Source: CAYRGG01 sp964423745 (GTDB taxonomy: Bacteria > Pseudomonadota > Gammaproteobacteria > Competibacterales > Competibacteraceae). From it: a stretch of 41,748 nucleotides of DNA. Positions 10,179 to 17,625 of this stretch are shown here, piece after piece. The stretch covers positions 1-41,748 of the forward strand of contig CAYRGG010000039.1 of NCBI GenBank assembly GCA_964423745.1, in the 5' to 3' direction. A model generated the notes under the pieces. That model ran no database searches and was not told the DNA's origin. It saw only the letters and a list, made by a program, of their open reading frames with translations. Every line of letters starts with the position of its first letter. The stretch's first letter is position 1. Position numbers and translations under genes: made by a program.

Positions 10179-11366
10179 TTACCTATTAGGTCTGTCGGCA
10201 TAGCCGGTGAGTTCCACATGACCATAACCACTTATGGAACGATTATCAGCCGTGCCGGATACGTTGACCGATCCCCCCCAGTAGCGAATGGCCATGACCA
10301 TCTCTTGATTGCTAATAAAAGGGATAATGGTGAGGTCGATGTCTTGTTCTAGTAGGCTCAGCCGCCAACGGTTGGGATAGGTGGTATCATCCCGTGGACT
10401 GCGCCACTCATCTAATGCATCTAGGGCAATGGCGCGGCGATCCAGTTGCTGTACCGAGCCGTCTTGGTTTATAAGAATACCGGTAGTAATCGGTGTGCCA
10501 CTGCCATCCCGTCGATGTAATTGTAGCGCTACGATTTCCCGACCGTCATCCAACTGCAGTAGAAAACGATTTAACGCCAGCTGACCTTGGGAAACTGGCA
10601 CAGCGCCCCAGGTGTGATCCAGCCAACCGCCGCCTGTCACTTGAAAAACCTCTGATCCGATTTTTATTTGCCCTTGAGCTGCCAAACGGGGGACAACATA
10701 GAAATGAAAAGCGTTTTGGGCGTTGGTGGGTAGCAAATCTCCCGCTTCGGGAAGCACCAAGGGTTTGATGCCCTGTAATTGAAGGTCCATCTCCACTTCC
10801 TCATCACGGGCGTGAAGATGAAAGCTAGGGGTTTGGCCATTGTCATCGCCTGCCGCCATTTTAGCCTGCCAGTTCTCTACCCAAACCCGCACTGGTTCCA
10901 GCGTTGCACCGCTAAGTCCAAGCGCAGCACGGCTGTAGCGTTCAAAGGCGTAGAATCTCTCTTGCGCCACATCAGTTATCGCGAAATGGCCTCGATAAAC
11001 GTGATTAGTCGCCCAGGCCGATGAACTGGCTTTAATCTGCGGCGCTAAGGCAAAGCGAAAAAAAGTTAATTGAAAACCAAACTGGCGTCCCTGCCGTGTC
11101 GCAAGATGTCCTACAAAGTACCAAGATTCCGTTCGATAAGCTGGATGAGCGCTGTGATCAGCAGGAAAGCTAAACTTCCAAGGTTGATCGGCGCGGGCAA
11201 AGTCTGCGTCGTTTGCCGTGAGAAAATCGCTTAAGGGAATATCTCCCTGCTCTGGGGGCAGGGGGGTCGGTCGGGTAAACCACCAAACCGCAACAGCGCT
11301 TATCAATACTACTATAGTTAGCCACAGACCATTGCGGATGGTGTAGTTCAAGGGTGATATTTTCAA
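10179..11366 (-). CDS. Membrane-anchored CrtC/AttH-like lipocalin-fold protein
   Basis: 395 residues with one N-terminal membrane segment (about 14-31, ending WWFTRP), so the rest is periplasmic. The body has hallmarks of the AttH/carotenoid 1,2-hydratase superfamily: TESWYFVGHL (about 79-88), GRQFGFQLTFFRFAL (92-106), HFAITD, and GGWLDHTWG (about 245-253) with the conserved Trp-Leu-Asp-His. Members include CrtC hydratase and many uncharacterised 'predicted secreted hydrolases'. No carotenoid genes are nearby, so hydratase activity is not implied. It overlaps the upstream DUF4397 gene by 4 bp (ATGA). AttH homologues usually sit beside an ABC exporter, which is absent here. Confidence 0.75.
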   Translation of the reverse strand: MKISPLNYTIRNGLWLTIVVLISAVAVWWFTRPTPLPPEQGDIPLSDFLTANDADFARADQPWKFSFPADHSAHPAYRTESWYFVGHLATRQGRQFGFQLTFFRFALAPQIKASSSAWATNHVYRGHFAITDVAQERFYAFERYSRAALGLSGATLEPVRVWVENWQAKMAAGDDNGQTPSFHLHARDEEVEMDLQLQGIKPLVLPEAGDLLPTNAQNAFHFYVVPRLAAQGQIKIGSEVFQVTGGGWLDHTWGAVPVSQGQLALNRFLLQLDDGREIVALQLHRRDGSGTPITTGILINQDGSVQQLDRRAIALDALDEWRSPRDDTTYPNRWRLSLLEQDIDLTIIPFISNQEMVMAIRYWGGSVNVSGTADNRSISGYGHVELTGYADRPNR

Positions 11367-12748
11367 GGAGTGGGGCTAAGGCTAGTCACAAAATCATCCA
11401 TTAAGATTAACCCTAGGGGCGTTCCGCCACCAGCTGCATCACGGGCCGCCGCCGTATAAACGCCACCGTTCGCGATGGTAATGGGAAGTGGACCGATGGC
11501 GGGGGTTTTGCTACCGGTGGGAGTCACTGTGACAGAGTAATTTCCCCCAAGTAACGATAAGTAACCTGTCTCCTCAGCAAAGTCTAGATTGATAACATTG
11601 GGATCTACGGCGTTGATATCAGTACCCGGTGCGGTGATGTAAATATCTACAGGTCCCGCCGTAGGCGAAGCATGAACGAGACGCACTTTAGCTTCCGTGG
11701 CAATGGGACGTAAGTCATCCACCAACACCAGCGGTTGCAGGGTAGCTAATGAACCTATAGCATAGATCGAGTATGCAGTACCTGCGGCTAACGTGGTATC
11801 AAAGTCGATGGGGATAATGCCAGGATTGTTAGCGCCCGTTACTTTTATATTGTATTGCCCTGGTGAGACGCCTACAAAAGGGGTCACGTTCGGAAAAGTC
11901 AGGTCTTCGATCAGCGGCGCATTGAAGTTTTCATTCGCTACCACATCGACAGCGGGTGCATCGGGCGAAGCATGCACAGCACGCACATTAGCAAGAGTGT
12001 TTTGATCCAAGATTTCTTCTGAGCCTTCGGCGTCAAGTTTTACAAGACTGATGGGTGCCTCCGCTGCGCCAGGACCCGTATTTTCAACAGCGGTGAAAAG
12101 CAGGTCAGCGGCTTCCGCTAAAGCGATAATACCTGAATCAAAAACCACATCAGTGGGGTTGCCCGCCGCTGTCACACGAATTTGATAGTCGCCTGCCGTT
12201 CTTTCCACCGGTTGCGAAAACTCCTTGAAAGCAACAGCAGTTGCAAGAGGTGCGCTAGCGCTGAGATTAGCGCCCGGTGCTGTGACATAAACATCCACAG
12301 GGGATGCGTTAGGGGCAGCATGAACCAGCTGCAAGCGGGCTATGCCTGCTGCCAAACTAGCAACAGGGTTTCCAACCACCAACGGTTCGATGGAAGCCCG
12401 ATTATCCACGGCGATGAGGGTATACTCCTGAAACCCCTGCAGTACCAAGTTTGCCACATCAATAATGGTTTCAGTACCCGTAGGTACAATACCTTCCATG
12501 CGAACATCGTAGGAGCCGGGATCAAACTCCAGAAAGCCAGAACCGGTTTTATAAGGTACATCGGCTAAGATTTCGTTGTTATTGATAAAAACGTCTGCAT
12601 TGGGCGTGTCGGGGGAAGCATGTAACACCCTTACTAACGCTTTTAGGTCTGCATCGACGGCTGGAGGATCATCGCCGCTGCCACCCCCACCACAGCTGAC
12701 CAAGGTAAAGGTAGCCAGTAATAATAAAAATAGTAATGGATTGCGCAC
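11363..12748 (-). CDS. Lipoprotein with four DUF4397 repeats
   Basis: 461 residues starting at a GTG with GGAGA 8 bp upstream. The N-terminus is a lipoprotein signal peptide ending LVSC (Cys19) followed by GGGGSGDD, a flexible linker. Four repeats of about 100-117 residues each open with the same signature: VRVLHASPDTPNADVFI (39), LQLVHAAPNASPVDVYV (139), VRAVHASPDAPAVDVVA (255) and VRLVHASPTAGPVDIYI (355). These are DUF4397 beta-sandwich modules found in cell-surface proteins. It is the first gene of a minus-strand set with the lipocalin protein and the diheme cytochrome. Function is unknown; an envelope adhesion or scaffold role would be inference. Confidence 0.85.
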   Translation of the reverse strand: MRNPLLFLLLLATFTLVSCGGGGSGDDPPAVDADLKALVRVLHASPDTPNADVFINNNEILADVPYKTGSGFLEFDPGSYDVRMEGIVPTGTETIIDVANLVLQGFQEYTLIAVDNRASIEPLVVGNPVASLAAGIARLQLVHAAPNASPVDVYVTAPGANLSASAPLATAVAFKEFSQPVERTAGDYQIRVTAAGNPTDVVFDSGIIALAEAADLLFTAVENTGPGAAEAPISLVKLDAEGSEEILDQNTLANVRAVHASPDAPAVDVVANENFNAPLIEDLTFPNVTPFVGVSPGQYNIKVTGANNPGIIPIDFDTTLAAGTAYSIYAIGSLATLQPLVLVDDLRPIATEAKVRLVHASPTAGPVDIYITAPGTDINAVDPNVINLDFAEETGYLSLLGGNYSVTVTPTGSKTPAIGPLPITIANGGVYTAAARDAAGGGTPLGLILMDDFVTSLSPTP

Positions 12749-13013
12749 AGTATTTTTCTCCGTTTGGCGTTATTCTCTAATTAGGAGATGTATTCAATAT
12801 TAAAATAATGATGATGACATTTTCTTTTTATAAATATGATTATAGATGTGAAAGACATGTTAGGGCGAATAGATATCGAGATCGAGTTTGAATAAACAGG
12901 TTTTTGGCAGATATATTCAGGAAGGCAATATTTATTTTGTAAAGTCTCTCGTTGCTGCAGTCTACGCCATTTGGTCTACGACTTCTGTTGGATAAGCAAA
13001 GCAAGTCAAAAGA
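12749..13013. other. AT-rich gene-free stretch upstream of the DUF4397 gene
   Basis: About 265 bp with no supported gene. It must contain the promoter of the minus-strand DUF4397 operon. At its right end are the 52-bp repeat (12963-13014) and the vapC remnant. I found no further vapC sequence (no PIN-domain C-terminus) in it. Confidence 0.5.
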
Positions 13014-13014
13014 C
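12963..13014 (+). repeat. 52-bp dispersed repeat, copy A
   Basis: By hand alignment it matches copy B at 13680-13731 at 43 of 52 positions, without gaps and in the same orientation. Shared blocks are TACGCCA, GACTTCT, TTGGATA, GCAAAGCA and TCAAAAGAC. Its right end abuts the point where the vapC remnant loses its reading frame. It is too short to be an IS; it may be the footprint of a small mobile element. Confidence 0.7.
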
Positions 13015-13049
13015 TACAACAGTACATGGGTGTCTAGAAGCGCCTTCAC
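13014..13049 (-). pseudogene. Remnant of a VapC-type PIN toxin (first 11 codons)
   Basis: Two bases after the stop of the antitoxin gene, the minus strand reads GTG then codons for VKALLDTHVLL and a TAG stop. This is the N-terminal PIN-domain strand with the first catalytic Asp (compare MSYLLDSHVLLWW of the intact toxin at 14122). The usual next residue is Trp (TGG); here the frame ends in TAG at the boundary of the 52-bp repeat. The remaining 110 or so codons are absent. The antitoxin upstream is left without its toxin. Confidence 0.75.
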
Positions 13050-13051
13050 GC

Positions 13052-13282
13052 TTATTCCCAAGCTGCCAATTCGTTTTCGGGTAACGGCTCGAAGAAACGG
13101 TCGTCCACGGTAGCTTGACCTTTCATAGCGCCAAACCGACGCTTATGCTTAGCGGGACCGATAGGCGCCAGGCGCGCTACCGGCTTACCAGCACGAGCAA
13201 TGATGATTTCTTCGCCACAGGCGGCACGCTCGACAAGTTTTGAAAGATGCGTTTTGGCATAGTGGATATTAACTTGAGACAT
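13052..13282 (-). CDS. Phd/YefM-family antitoxin, partner toxin lost
   Basis: 76 residues from the ATG at 13282 (MSQVNIHYAKTHLSKL), chosen because it aligns with MRQVNMHEAKSHLSAL of the second antitoxin; a GTG three codons earlier is possible. The Phd/YefM fold features are an N-terminal strand-helix with KTHLSKLVERAACGEE, then IIIARAGKPVARLAP. The acidic C-terminus (ENELAAWE) would wrap the toxin. The family represses its own promoter; a perfect palindrome lies upstream at 13295-13317. Its cognate vapC is only an 11-codon remnant, so it is an orphan that may still bind DNA or neutralise related toxins. Confidence 0.82.
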   Translation of the reverse strand: MSQVNIHYAKTHLSKLVERAACGEEIIIARAGKPVARLAPIGPAKHKRRFGAMKGQATVDDRFFEPLPENELAAWE

Positions 13283-13294
13283 AAAACACACATG

Positions 13295-13317
13295 TTTAGC
13301 TAATTAAGTTAGCTAAA
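13295..13317. promoter_or_regulatory. Palindromic operator of the orphan antitoxin
   Basis: TTTAGCTAA-TTAAG-TTAGCTAAA is a perfect 9-bp inverted repeat with a 5-bp spacer, 12 bp upstream of the antitoxin ATG. Phd/YefM antitoxins bind such palindromes. No equally good palindrome precedes the second module. Confidence 0.6.
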
Positions 13318-13457
13318 TTTACCTATTAAAGATAGGTTGTCAATACAAACGCTCGTAGTTTAAGTTCCTACCTGGATAATACATTGCCCATCTTACGTAG
13401 CTAATCCCATAACAACATTGAGTAAAAGCGCTGCTCAACATAAGTTCTTTATACGTA

Positions 13458-13667
13458 ATACCAATCCTAATAAAAAATGGCTCTAGTTTATTACACCATG
13501 GCTTACGTAAAAAAAGGACTGTTGTTGCTCGTAAAAGAAGTGTCGAGGGCCTGGATGGCCATCGTCAAGCCCACAGGGAAGTGTTTACGGCGTCTTCTGG
13601 AACGAGCAACGATAGTCCTGACTCATATGAAAATGACTGCTAGAACCTTAATTCTAAGGATTGGTAT
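13458..13667. mobile_element. MITE-like element with 11-bp perfect terminal inverted repeats
   Basis: ATACCAATCCT at 13458-13468 is matched by AGGATTGGTAT at 13657-13667, bounding 210 bp with no supported transposase gene. It contains copy 1 of the 105-bp repeat near its centre. No clear target-site duplication is visible. A non-autonomous transposon remnant is the simplest reading; chance pairing of 11 bp at this distance is unlikely but possible. Confidence 0.5.
13515..13619 (+). repeat. 105-bp dispersed inverted-repeat element, copy 1
   Basis: The ends are inverted: AGGACTGTTGTTGCTCGT at the left and ACGAGCAACGATAGTCCT at the right pair at 16 of 18 positions. The core has GGCCTGGATGGCC and AAGCCCACAGGGAAGTGTT. 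Two other copies, in the same orientation, are at 21358-21463 and 34435-34539. It has no coding potential shared by the three copies and would form a stem-loop when transcribed. Confidence 0.85.
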
Positions 13668-13679
13668 AAGTCTTCTATA

Positions 13680-13731
13680 TACGCCACTTAGCTTATGACT
13701 TCTTTTGGATAGGCAAAGCAGATCAAAAGAC
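13680..13731 (+). repeat. 52-bp dispersed repeat, copy B
   Basis: Same orientation and length as copy A (12963-13014), nine mismatches. It begins 12 bp after the right inverted repeat of the MITE-like element. The two copies flank the orphan antitoxin and the MITE-like element. Confidence 0.7.
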
Positions 13732-13828
13732 ATACGCTTTAAGGGCGTTTTCAAGCGACTTACTTTGTCGCAAACTCTTAGGACTACCCAGAGCAAAAAA
13801 AGCGTGAGCTTAGGAGCTAGTTAGTAAG

Positions 13829-13858
13829 TTGACTATGGGTAATAAAGTAAACTAAACT
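13829..13858 (+). promoter_or_regulatory. Candidate sigma-70 promoter of the intact toxin-antitoxin pair
   Basis: TTGACT (13829-13834), an 18-bp spacer and TAAACT (13853-13858), 30 bp before the antitoxin ATG. Spacing and position fit; the -10 is a moderate match. Confidence 0.4.
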
Positions 13859-13888
13859 TAGCCCAGTCATTTATAGGAAACAGCTACT

Positions 13889-14125
13889 ATGCGTCAAGTT
13901 AATATGCACGAAGCAAAAAGTCATTTATCCGCTCTAGTGGAAGAGGTACTTGCCGGCGGTGAAGTAGTTATTGCCCGAGCCGGCAAGCCCCTCGTTCAAT
14001 TAGTGCCGTATAACGTAAGGAAAGAACCACGAAGTCCTGGGCGATGGAAAGGAAAACTTTGGGTAGCCGAGGATTTTGATGCCACACCAGAAAATGTGAT
14101 TGCCGCTTTCGAAGAAAATCCATGA
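13889..14125 (+). CDS. Phd/YefM-family antitoxin
   Basis: 78 residues, preceded by AGGAAA about 9 bp before the ATG. MRQVNMHEAKSHLSALVEE opens the Phd/YefM DNA-binding fold, followed by GEVVIARAGKPLVQLVPY; the tail (EDFDATPENVIAAFEENP) is the acidic toxin-binding part. It overlaps the toxin gene by 4 bp (ATGA), so the two are translated together. It probably neutralises the PIN RNase and represses the operon. It is clearly related to the orphan antitoxin at 13052. Confidence 0.9.
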   Translation: MRQVNMHEAKSHLSALVEEVLAGGEVVIARAGKPLVQLVPYNVRKEPRSPGRWKGKLWVAEDFDATPENVIAAFEENP

Positions 14126-14499
14126 GCTATCTCCTCGATTCTCATGTGTTGCTCTGGTGGTTGGAGGATAGTGCAAGGATCAATACAGTAATCCGCAAAA
14201 CAATAGCCGACCCCGAGGTTCCAGTTTTGGTCAGTGCGGCAACGGTTTGGGAGATTGGTATTAAACAAGCACTCGGTAAACTGCAAGCCCCTGAGTCGGT
14301 CATCGATTTGTTGCAGGATGAGGGGTTTGAGGAATTACCGATAACAGCAAAACACGCCGCAGCGGCTGCCTCTCTACCTGCACTACACCGAGATCCGTTC
14401 GATCGCATGCTAGTGGCCCAAGCCCGTTTGGATAAGCTAATTCTGGTCACCCATGATGAGGTGATTCAAGCTTATGATGTGGATGTGCGCATGTTATAA
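14122..14499 (+). CDS. VapC-type PIN-domain toxin
   Basis: 125 residues, standard size for a PIN-domain ribonuclease. Acidic active-site residues are in place: Asp6 (YLLDSHVLLWW), Glu44 (TVWEIGIK), Asp91/Asp94 (DPFDRMLVAQA) and Asp112 (LVTHD). Family members cleave RNA, often tRNA or rRNA; the target here is unknown. Subgroups of PIN toxins paired with Phd/YefM antitoxins are common, so I do not use the vapC symbol. It looks intact, in contrast to the relative at 13014-13049. Confidence 0.9.
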   Translation: MSYLLDSHVLLWWLEDSARINTVIRKTIADPEVPVLVSAATVWEIGIKQALGKLQAPESVIDLLQDEGFEELPITAKHAAAAASLPALHRDPFDRMLVAQARLDKLILVTHDEVIQAYDVDVRML

Positions 14500-14572
14500 A
14501 AACTTAAGTCCCAACCAGTTTACTACCCGATAATTAATGATTATGTGAGATCACAAAATCAAAATAGTATTT

Positions 14573-14601
14573 TTGAATGTTATGTAATAACATATTATAA
14601 A
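14573..14601 (+). promoter_or_regulatory. znuA promoter with Zur operator
   Basis: ATGTTAT-GTA-ATAACAT at 14577-14593 is a perfect 7-3-7 palindrome that matches the core of the enterobacterial Zur box (ATGTTATANTATAACAT). It sits between a TTGAAT -35 (14573-14578) and a TATAAA -10 (14596-14601) with the ideal 17-bp spacer, so a bound repressor would block RNA polymerase. The znuA start is about 40 bp downstream, and zur itself is in the operon. Confidence 0.82.
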
Positions 14602-14640
14602 CTATAAAAAATCGTAAACTTCAAACCGGTCTCAAAGCAT

Positions 14641-15528
14641 ATGTGGCAAAAACTTATTTTATACATTGTACTTCTCATGCCTGCCCTAAGTAGCGCACAA
14701 CCGCTACAGGTATTCGTAAGCGTGTTACCCCAAAAAACCTTTGTGGAAAAGGTTGGCGGCGACCATGTGGAGGTGCAAGCCATGGTGCGACCTGGCCAAA
14801 ATCCCCATACTTATGATCCAACTCCTCAACAGATTACTGCGCTGGCTGAGGCGGCGCTCTATGTACGCACCGGAATCCCATTTGAGCAAGTTTGGATGGA
14901 ACGCATCCGTTCTACTAATCCTCGTATGCAAATATTGGATGTACGGGACAACATCGATCTGCGCACCCTCGAACAACACGATCATGGGGACGCAGACCAC
15001 GCGCACCACCACCATCATAAAGCCCATGCTAACCATAGTGAGCGTGATCCCCACATCTGGACCAGTCCGCCTTTAGTCAAAGAAATGACGGCCAATATTC
15101 GCGATGCGCTTATCAAACTAGATCCAGAGAACAGCCAAGACTATAAGAAAAATTATACTGCTTTTGCGGCTGAGCTAGATAATTTACATGGTGAAATCCA
15201 AACAATGCTTAAAAACATATCCACTCGGAAATTTATGGTCTTCCATCCGGCCTGGGGTTATTTCGCGGATACCTATGGACTGACGCAAATTCCTATCGAA
15301 AACGAAGGCAAAGAACCCGGCGCTCGGGCGCTCACTGCATTGATTCGCCAAGCGAAGGATGAAAACGTCAAGGTTATCCTAGTCCAACCCCAATTCAGTC
15401 AACGATCAGCAGAACAAGTCGCCCAGGCCATAGACGGGCGTGTGGTGGCTATCGATCCATTGTCCCCTGATTACTTAACAAATCTACCCAAAGTGGCCCA
15501 GTTGATCGCTGAGGCAGCCTCCCAATGA
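14641..15528 (+). CDS. znuA: Zinc ABC transporter substrate-binding protein ZnuA
   Basis: Periplasmic zinc-binding component of ZnuABC. 295 residues with a signal peptide (1-19, ending LSSAQ). Metal ligands typical of the cluster A-I family are visible: His56 in GQNPHTYDP, His139 in RDPHIWTSP, and HPAWGYFADTYGL. The histidine-rich loop (about 114-133, HDHGDADHAHHHHHKAHANH) is the hallmark that separates zinc from manganese binders. It overlaps znuC by 4 bp (ATGA) and is preceded by a Zur operator, so it should be induced by zinc starvation. Confidence 0.93.
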   Translation: MWQKLILYIVLLMPALSSAQPLQVFVSVLPQKTFVEKVGGDHVEVQAMVRPGQNPHTYDPTPQQITALAEAALYVRTGIPFEQVWMERIRSTNPRMQILDVRDNIDLRTLEQHDHGDADHAHHHHHKAHANHSERDPHIWTSPPLVKEMTANIRDALIKLDPENSQDYKKNYTAFAAELDNLHGEIQTMLKNISTRKFMVFHPAWGYFADTYGLTQIPIENEGKEPGARALTALIRQAKDENVKVILVQPQFSQRSAEQVAQAIDGRVVAIDPLSPDYLTNLPKVAQLIAEAASQ

Positions 15529-16283
15529 AATCACCACAAGGGATTATTGAGCTTCAGAATGTCAACTTTTCTTATGGCGCAGCACCCGTTTTAGAGCGGG
15601 TAAACCTACAGGTCAAAGAGGGTGAGTTTCTCGGTATTGTGGGTCCCAATGCAGGGGGTAAGAGTACCTTGCTCAAGCTTATTTTGGGTTTGCTCAAGCC
15701 TCAGTCGGGTCATATCCGTATACTAGGAAAACGACCCATGGAAGCCAGCCGAATGTTAGGCTACGTGCCTCAATATCCGAGTTTTCCTAGAGATTTTCCC
15801 ATTACTGTGGAACAGGCGGTGCTCTTAGGGCGCATAGGCGCTCATACGAGACGTAGTTGGTTGAGCACCCTGCTGCCGGGGGGGTATACGCAGGCTGATC
15901 GCCTAGCCGCCCAAAAAGCGTTAGCTGAAGTCGAGGCTGATGGCATTCGCAACCGTCAGGTGGGGAGTCTCTCCGGTGGTCAACTGCAACGGGTATTACT
16001 GGCGCGCGCCCTTGTCGCTGAACCCCATGTGCTAATCCTGGATGAACCAACAGCAAATATCGACCAGCGCTTAGAAAACGACATTTTCCATCTGTTGCAG
16101 CGATTCAATGCCCGCATGACGATACTAGTGGTTTCCCATGATATCGCTTTTATCTCCAGTTATGTGAAACGGGTCGCCTGTGTCAATGGTACGCTGGTTT
16201 CCCACCACACCGAGGCCATCGATGGTCAAGTGATTGAAAACTTATACGGAGAAAAGGTGCGCATGGTGGCTCACCAGCACTAA
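15525..16283 (+). CDS. znuC: Zinc ABC transporter ATPase ZnuC
   Basis: Cytoplasmic ATPase that powers zinc import with ZnuA and ZnuB. 252 residues with Walker A GPNAGGKST (40-48; Ala-Gly replaces the common Gly-Ala), Q-loop VPQYPSFPRDFP, signature SLSGGQLQRVLLARAL, Walker B VLILDEPT and switch His in VVSHD. The C-terminus is His-containing but short. It overlaps znuA by 4 bp and znuB begins 3 bp after its stop. Confidence 0.93.
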   Translation: MKSPQGIIELQNVNFSYGAAPVLERVNLQVKEGEFLGIVGPNAGGKSTLLKLILGLLKPQSGHIRILGKRPMEASRMLGYVPQYPSFPRDFPITVEQAVLLGRIGAHTRRSWLSTLLPGGYTQADRLAAQKALAEVEADGIRNRQVGSLSGGQLQRVLLARALVAEPHVLILDEPTANIDQRLENDIFHLLQRFNARMTILVVSHDIAFISSYVKRVACVNGTLVSHHTEAIDGQVIENLYGEKVRMVAHQH

Positions 16284-16286
16284 ACC

Positions 16287-17159
16287 ATGAACGAATTCTT
16301 CACAGCCCTTGCCGAGCAATCCTTTTTACAATATGCCCTTGTGGCTGGATTGCTGGCGAGTATCGGCTGCGGGGTGATGGGAACCTACGTGGTGGTTAAG
16401 CGCATCGCCTTTATCGCTGGGGGTATTGCGCACTCTGTACTAGGCGGCATGGGTGCGGCGGTCTATTTCGGTTTTGATCCCTTAGCGGGGGCTCTCGTCG
16501 CTGCCATTATGGCAGCACTGCTCATTGGTTGGATTCGGTTACAATGGCAAGCTCAAGAAGATACACTGATTGGCGCCCTTTGGGCGATTGGTATGGCGGT
16601 GGGCATTCTGTTTATTTCTAAAACCCCTGGTTATCAAACAGATCTCATGAGCTATCTGTTCGGTAATATCCTACTGGTGCCAGAGGAAAGCCTGTGGTTT
16701 ATGGCCGCCTTGGACGCTATGTTGTTGATTCTCGTCGGTGCCTATCACCGCCAGTTTCTGGCTGTTGTCTTCGACGAAGAGTTTGCTCGCTTGCGGGGTA
16801 TCCCGGTTGCCTTTTTTTATCTATTGTTATTGGTGTTAGTTGCCGTTACGGTGGTACTTTTAATCCAGGTGGTCGGTTTGATCCTCGTATTAGCATTGTT
16901 GACTTTACCCGCTGCTGTCGCCGGACACTATGTCCATTCCTTGGGTCTTATGATGTTACTGGCTACTTTATTGGGTAGTGTTATTAGTCTATTTGGATTA
17001 GCCCTGTCTTACGGTCCTGACTTACCAGCAGGTCCGACCATCATTTTACTAGCAGGCGCTATTTATGTGATCTCTGCATTGTTGACACGGGCTATTGCAC
17101 GGTATCGGGCCCGTGCCTCTGTTTTGCTCGCTGAGCCTAAGAGAAAATCTCATGGATAA
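16287..17159 (+). CDS. znuB: Zinc ABC transporter permease ZnuB
   Basis: Inner-membrane permease of the ABC-3 family, 290 residues with about eight hydrophobic segments. Family motifs include GCGVMGTYVVVKRIAFIAGG (about 27-46), AHSVLGGMG, and DEEFARLRGIP in the cytoplasmic coupling loop. It sits between znuC and zur, and its last 8 bp overlap the start of zur. Confidence 0.93.
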   Translation: MNEFFTALAEQSFLQYALVAGLLASIGCGVMGTYVVVKRIAFIAGGIAHSVLGGMGAAVYFGFDPLAGALVAAIMAALLIGWIRLQWQAQEDTLIGALWAIGMAVGILFISKTPGYQTDLMSYLFGNILLVPEESLWFMAALDAMLLILVGAYHRQFLAVVFDEEFARLRGIPVAFFYLLLLVLVAVTVVLLIQVVGLILVLALLTLPAAVAGHYVHSLGLMMLLATLLGSVISLFGLALSYGPDLPAGPTIILLAGAIYVISALLTRAIARYRARASVLLAEPKRKSHG

Positions 17160-17616
17160 GAAAAAACTTGCGGATATTCTGCGTTGCGCCGAACACCTTT
17201 GCACACAACGCGGAGTCAGACTTACCTGGTTGCGGCGTACCGTCTTAGAATTGGTTTGCGCCGCTGACAAACCTCTGAGCGCTTATGAAATTTTAGATCT
17301 GATGCGGGCCAGCATCAAAAACCCTGCGCCACCCACGGTATACCGAGCGCTCGACTTCTTGCTGCAGCAGGGTTTAGTACACAAACTCGAGAGCGCCCAT
17401 ACCTTTGTTGGCTGCTCCCATCCAGAACATCCGCATTTCAGTCAGTTTCTCATTTGCGCGGATTGCGGCGAAGTGAGCGAGGTGGACAATACGGCTATTC
17501 TGCAAAATCTCCATGCCTTAGAAAAGGCGACGGGTTTTAAGACTAACCGCCCGGTTGTAGAACTGTTAGGCACCTGCGCCCGTTGTCAAACCACTAAAAA
17601 ATTTAATGACAGCTAA
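17152..17616 (+). CDS. zur: Zinc uptake regulator Zur (Fur family)
   Basis: 154 residues from the ATG at 17152 (MDKKKLADILRCAEHLC), preferred over a start 57 bp earlier because that extension is znuB sequence in another frame. Winged-helix region at about 10-85 (LTWLRRTVLELV, APPTVYRALDFLLQQGLV); the dimerisation part has two CxxC pairs, CADC and CARC, which hold structural zinc, and a His-rich CSHPEHPHF. With zinc bound it represses the znu promoter. Placing zur as the last gene of the operon gives direct autoregulation through the operator at 14577-14593. Zur rather than Fur is inferred from context. Confidence 0.9.
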   Translation: MDKKKLADILRCAEHLCTQRGVRLTWLRRTVLELVCAADKPLSAYEILDLMRASIKNPAPPTVYRALDFLLQQGLVHKLESAHTFVGCSHPEHPHFSQFLICADCGEVSEVDNTAILQNLHALEKATGFKTNRPVVELLGTCARCQTTKKFNDS

Positions 17617-17625
17617 CTGCTAAAA

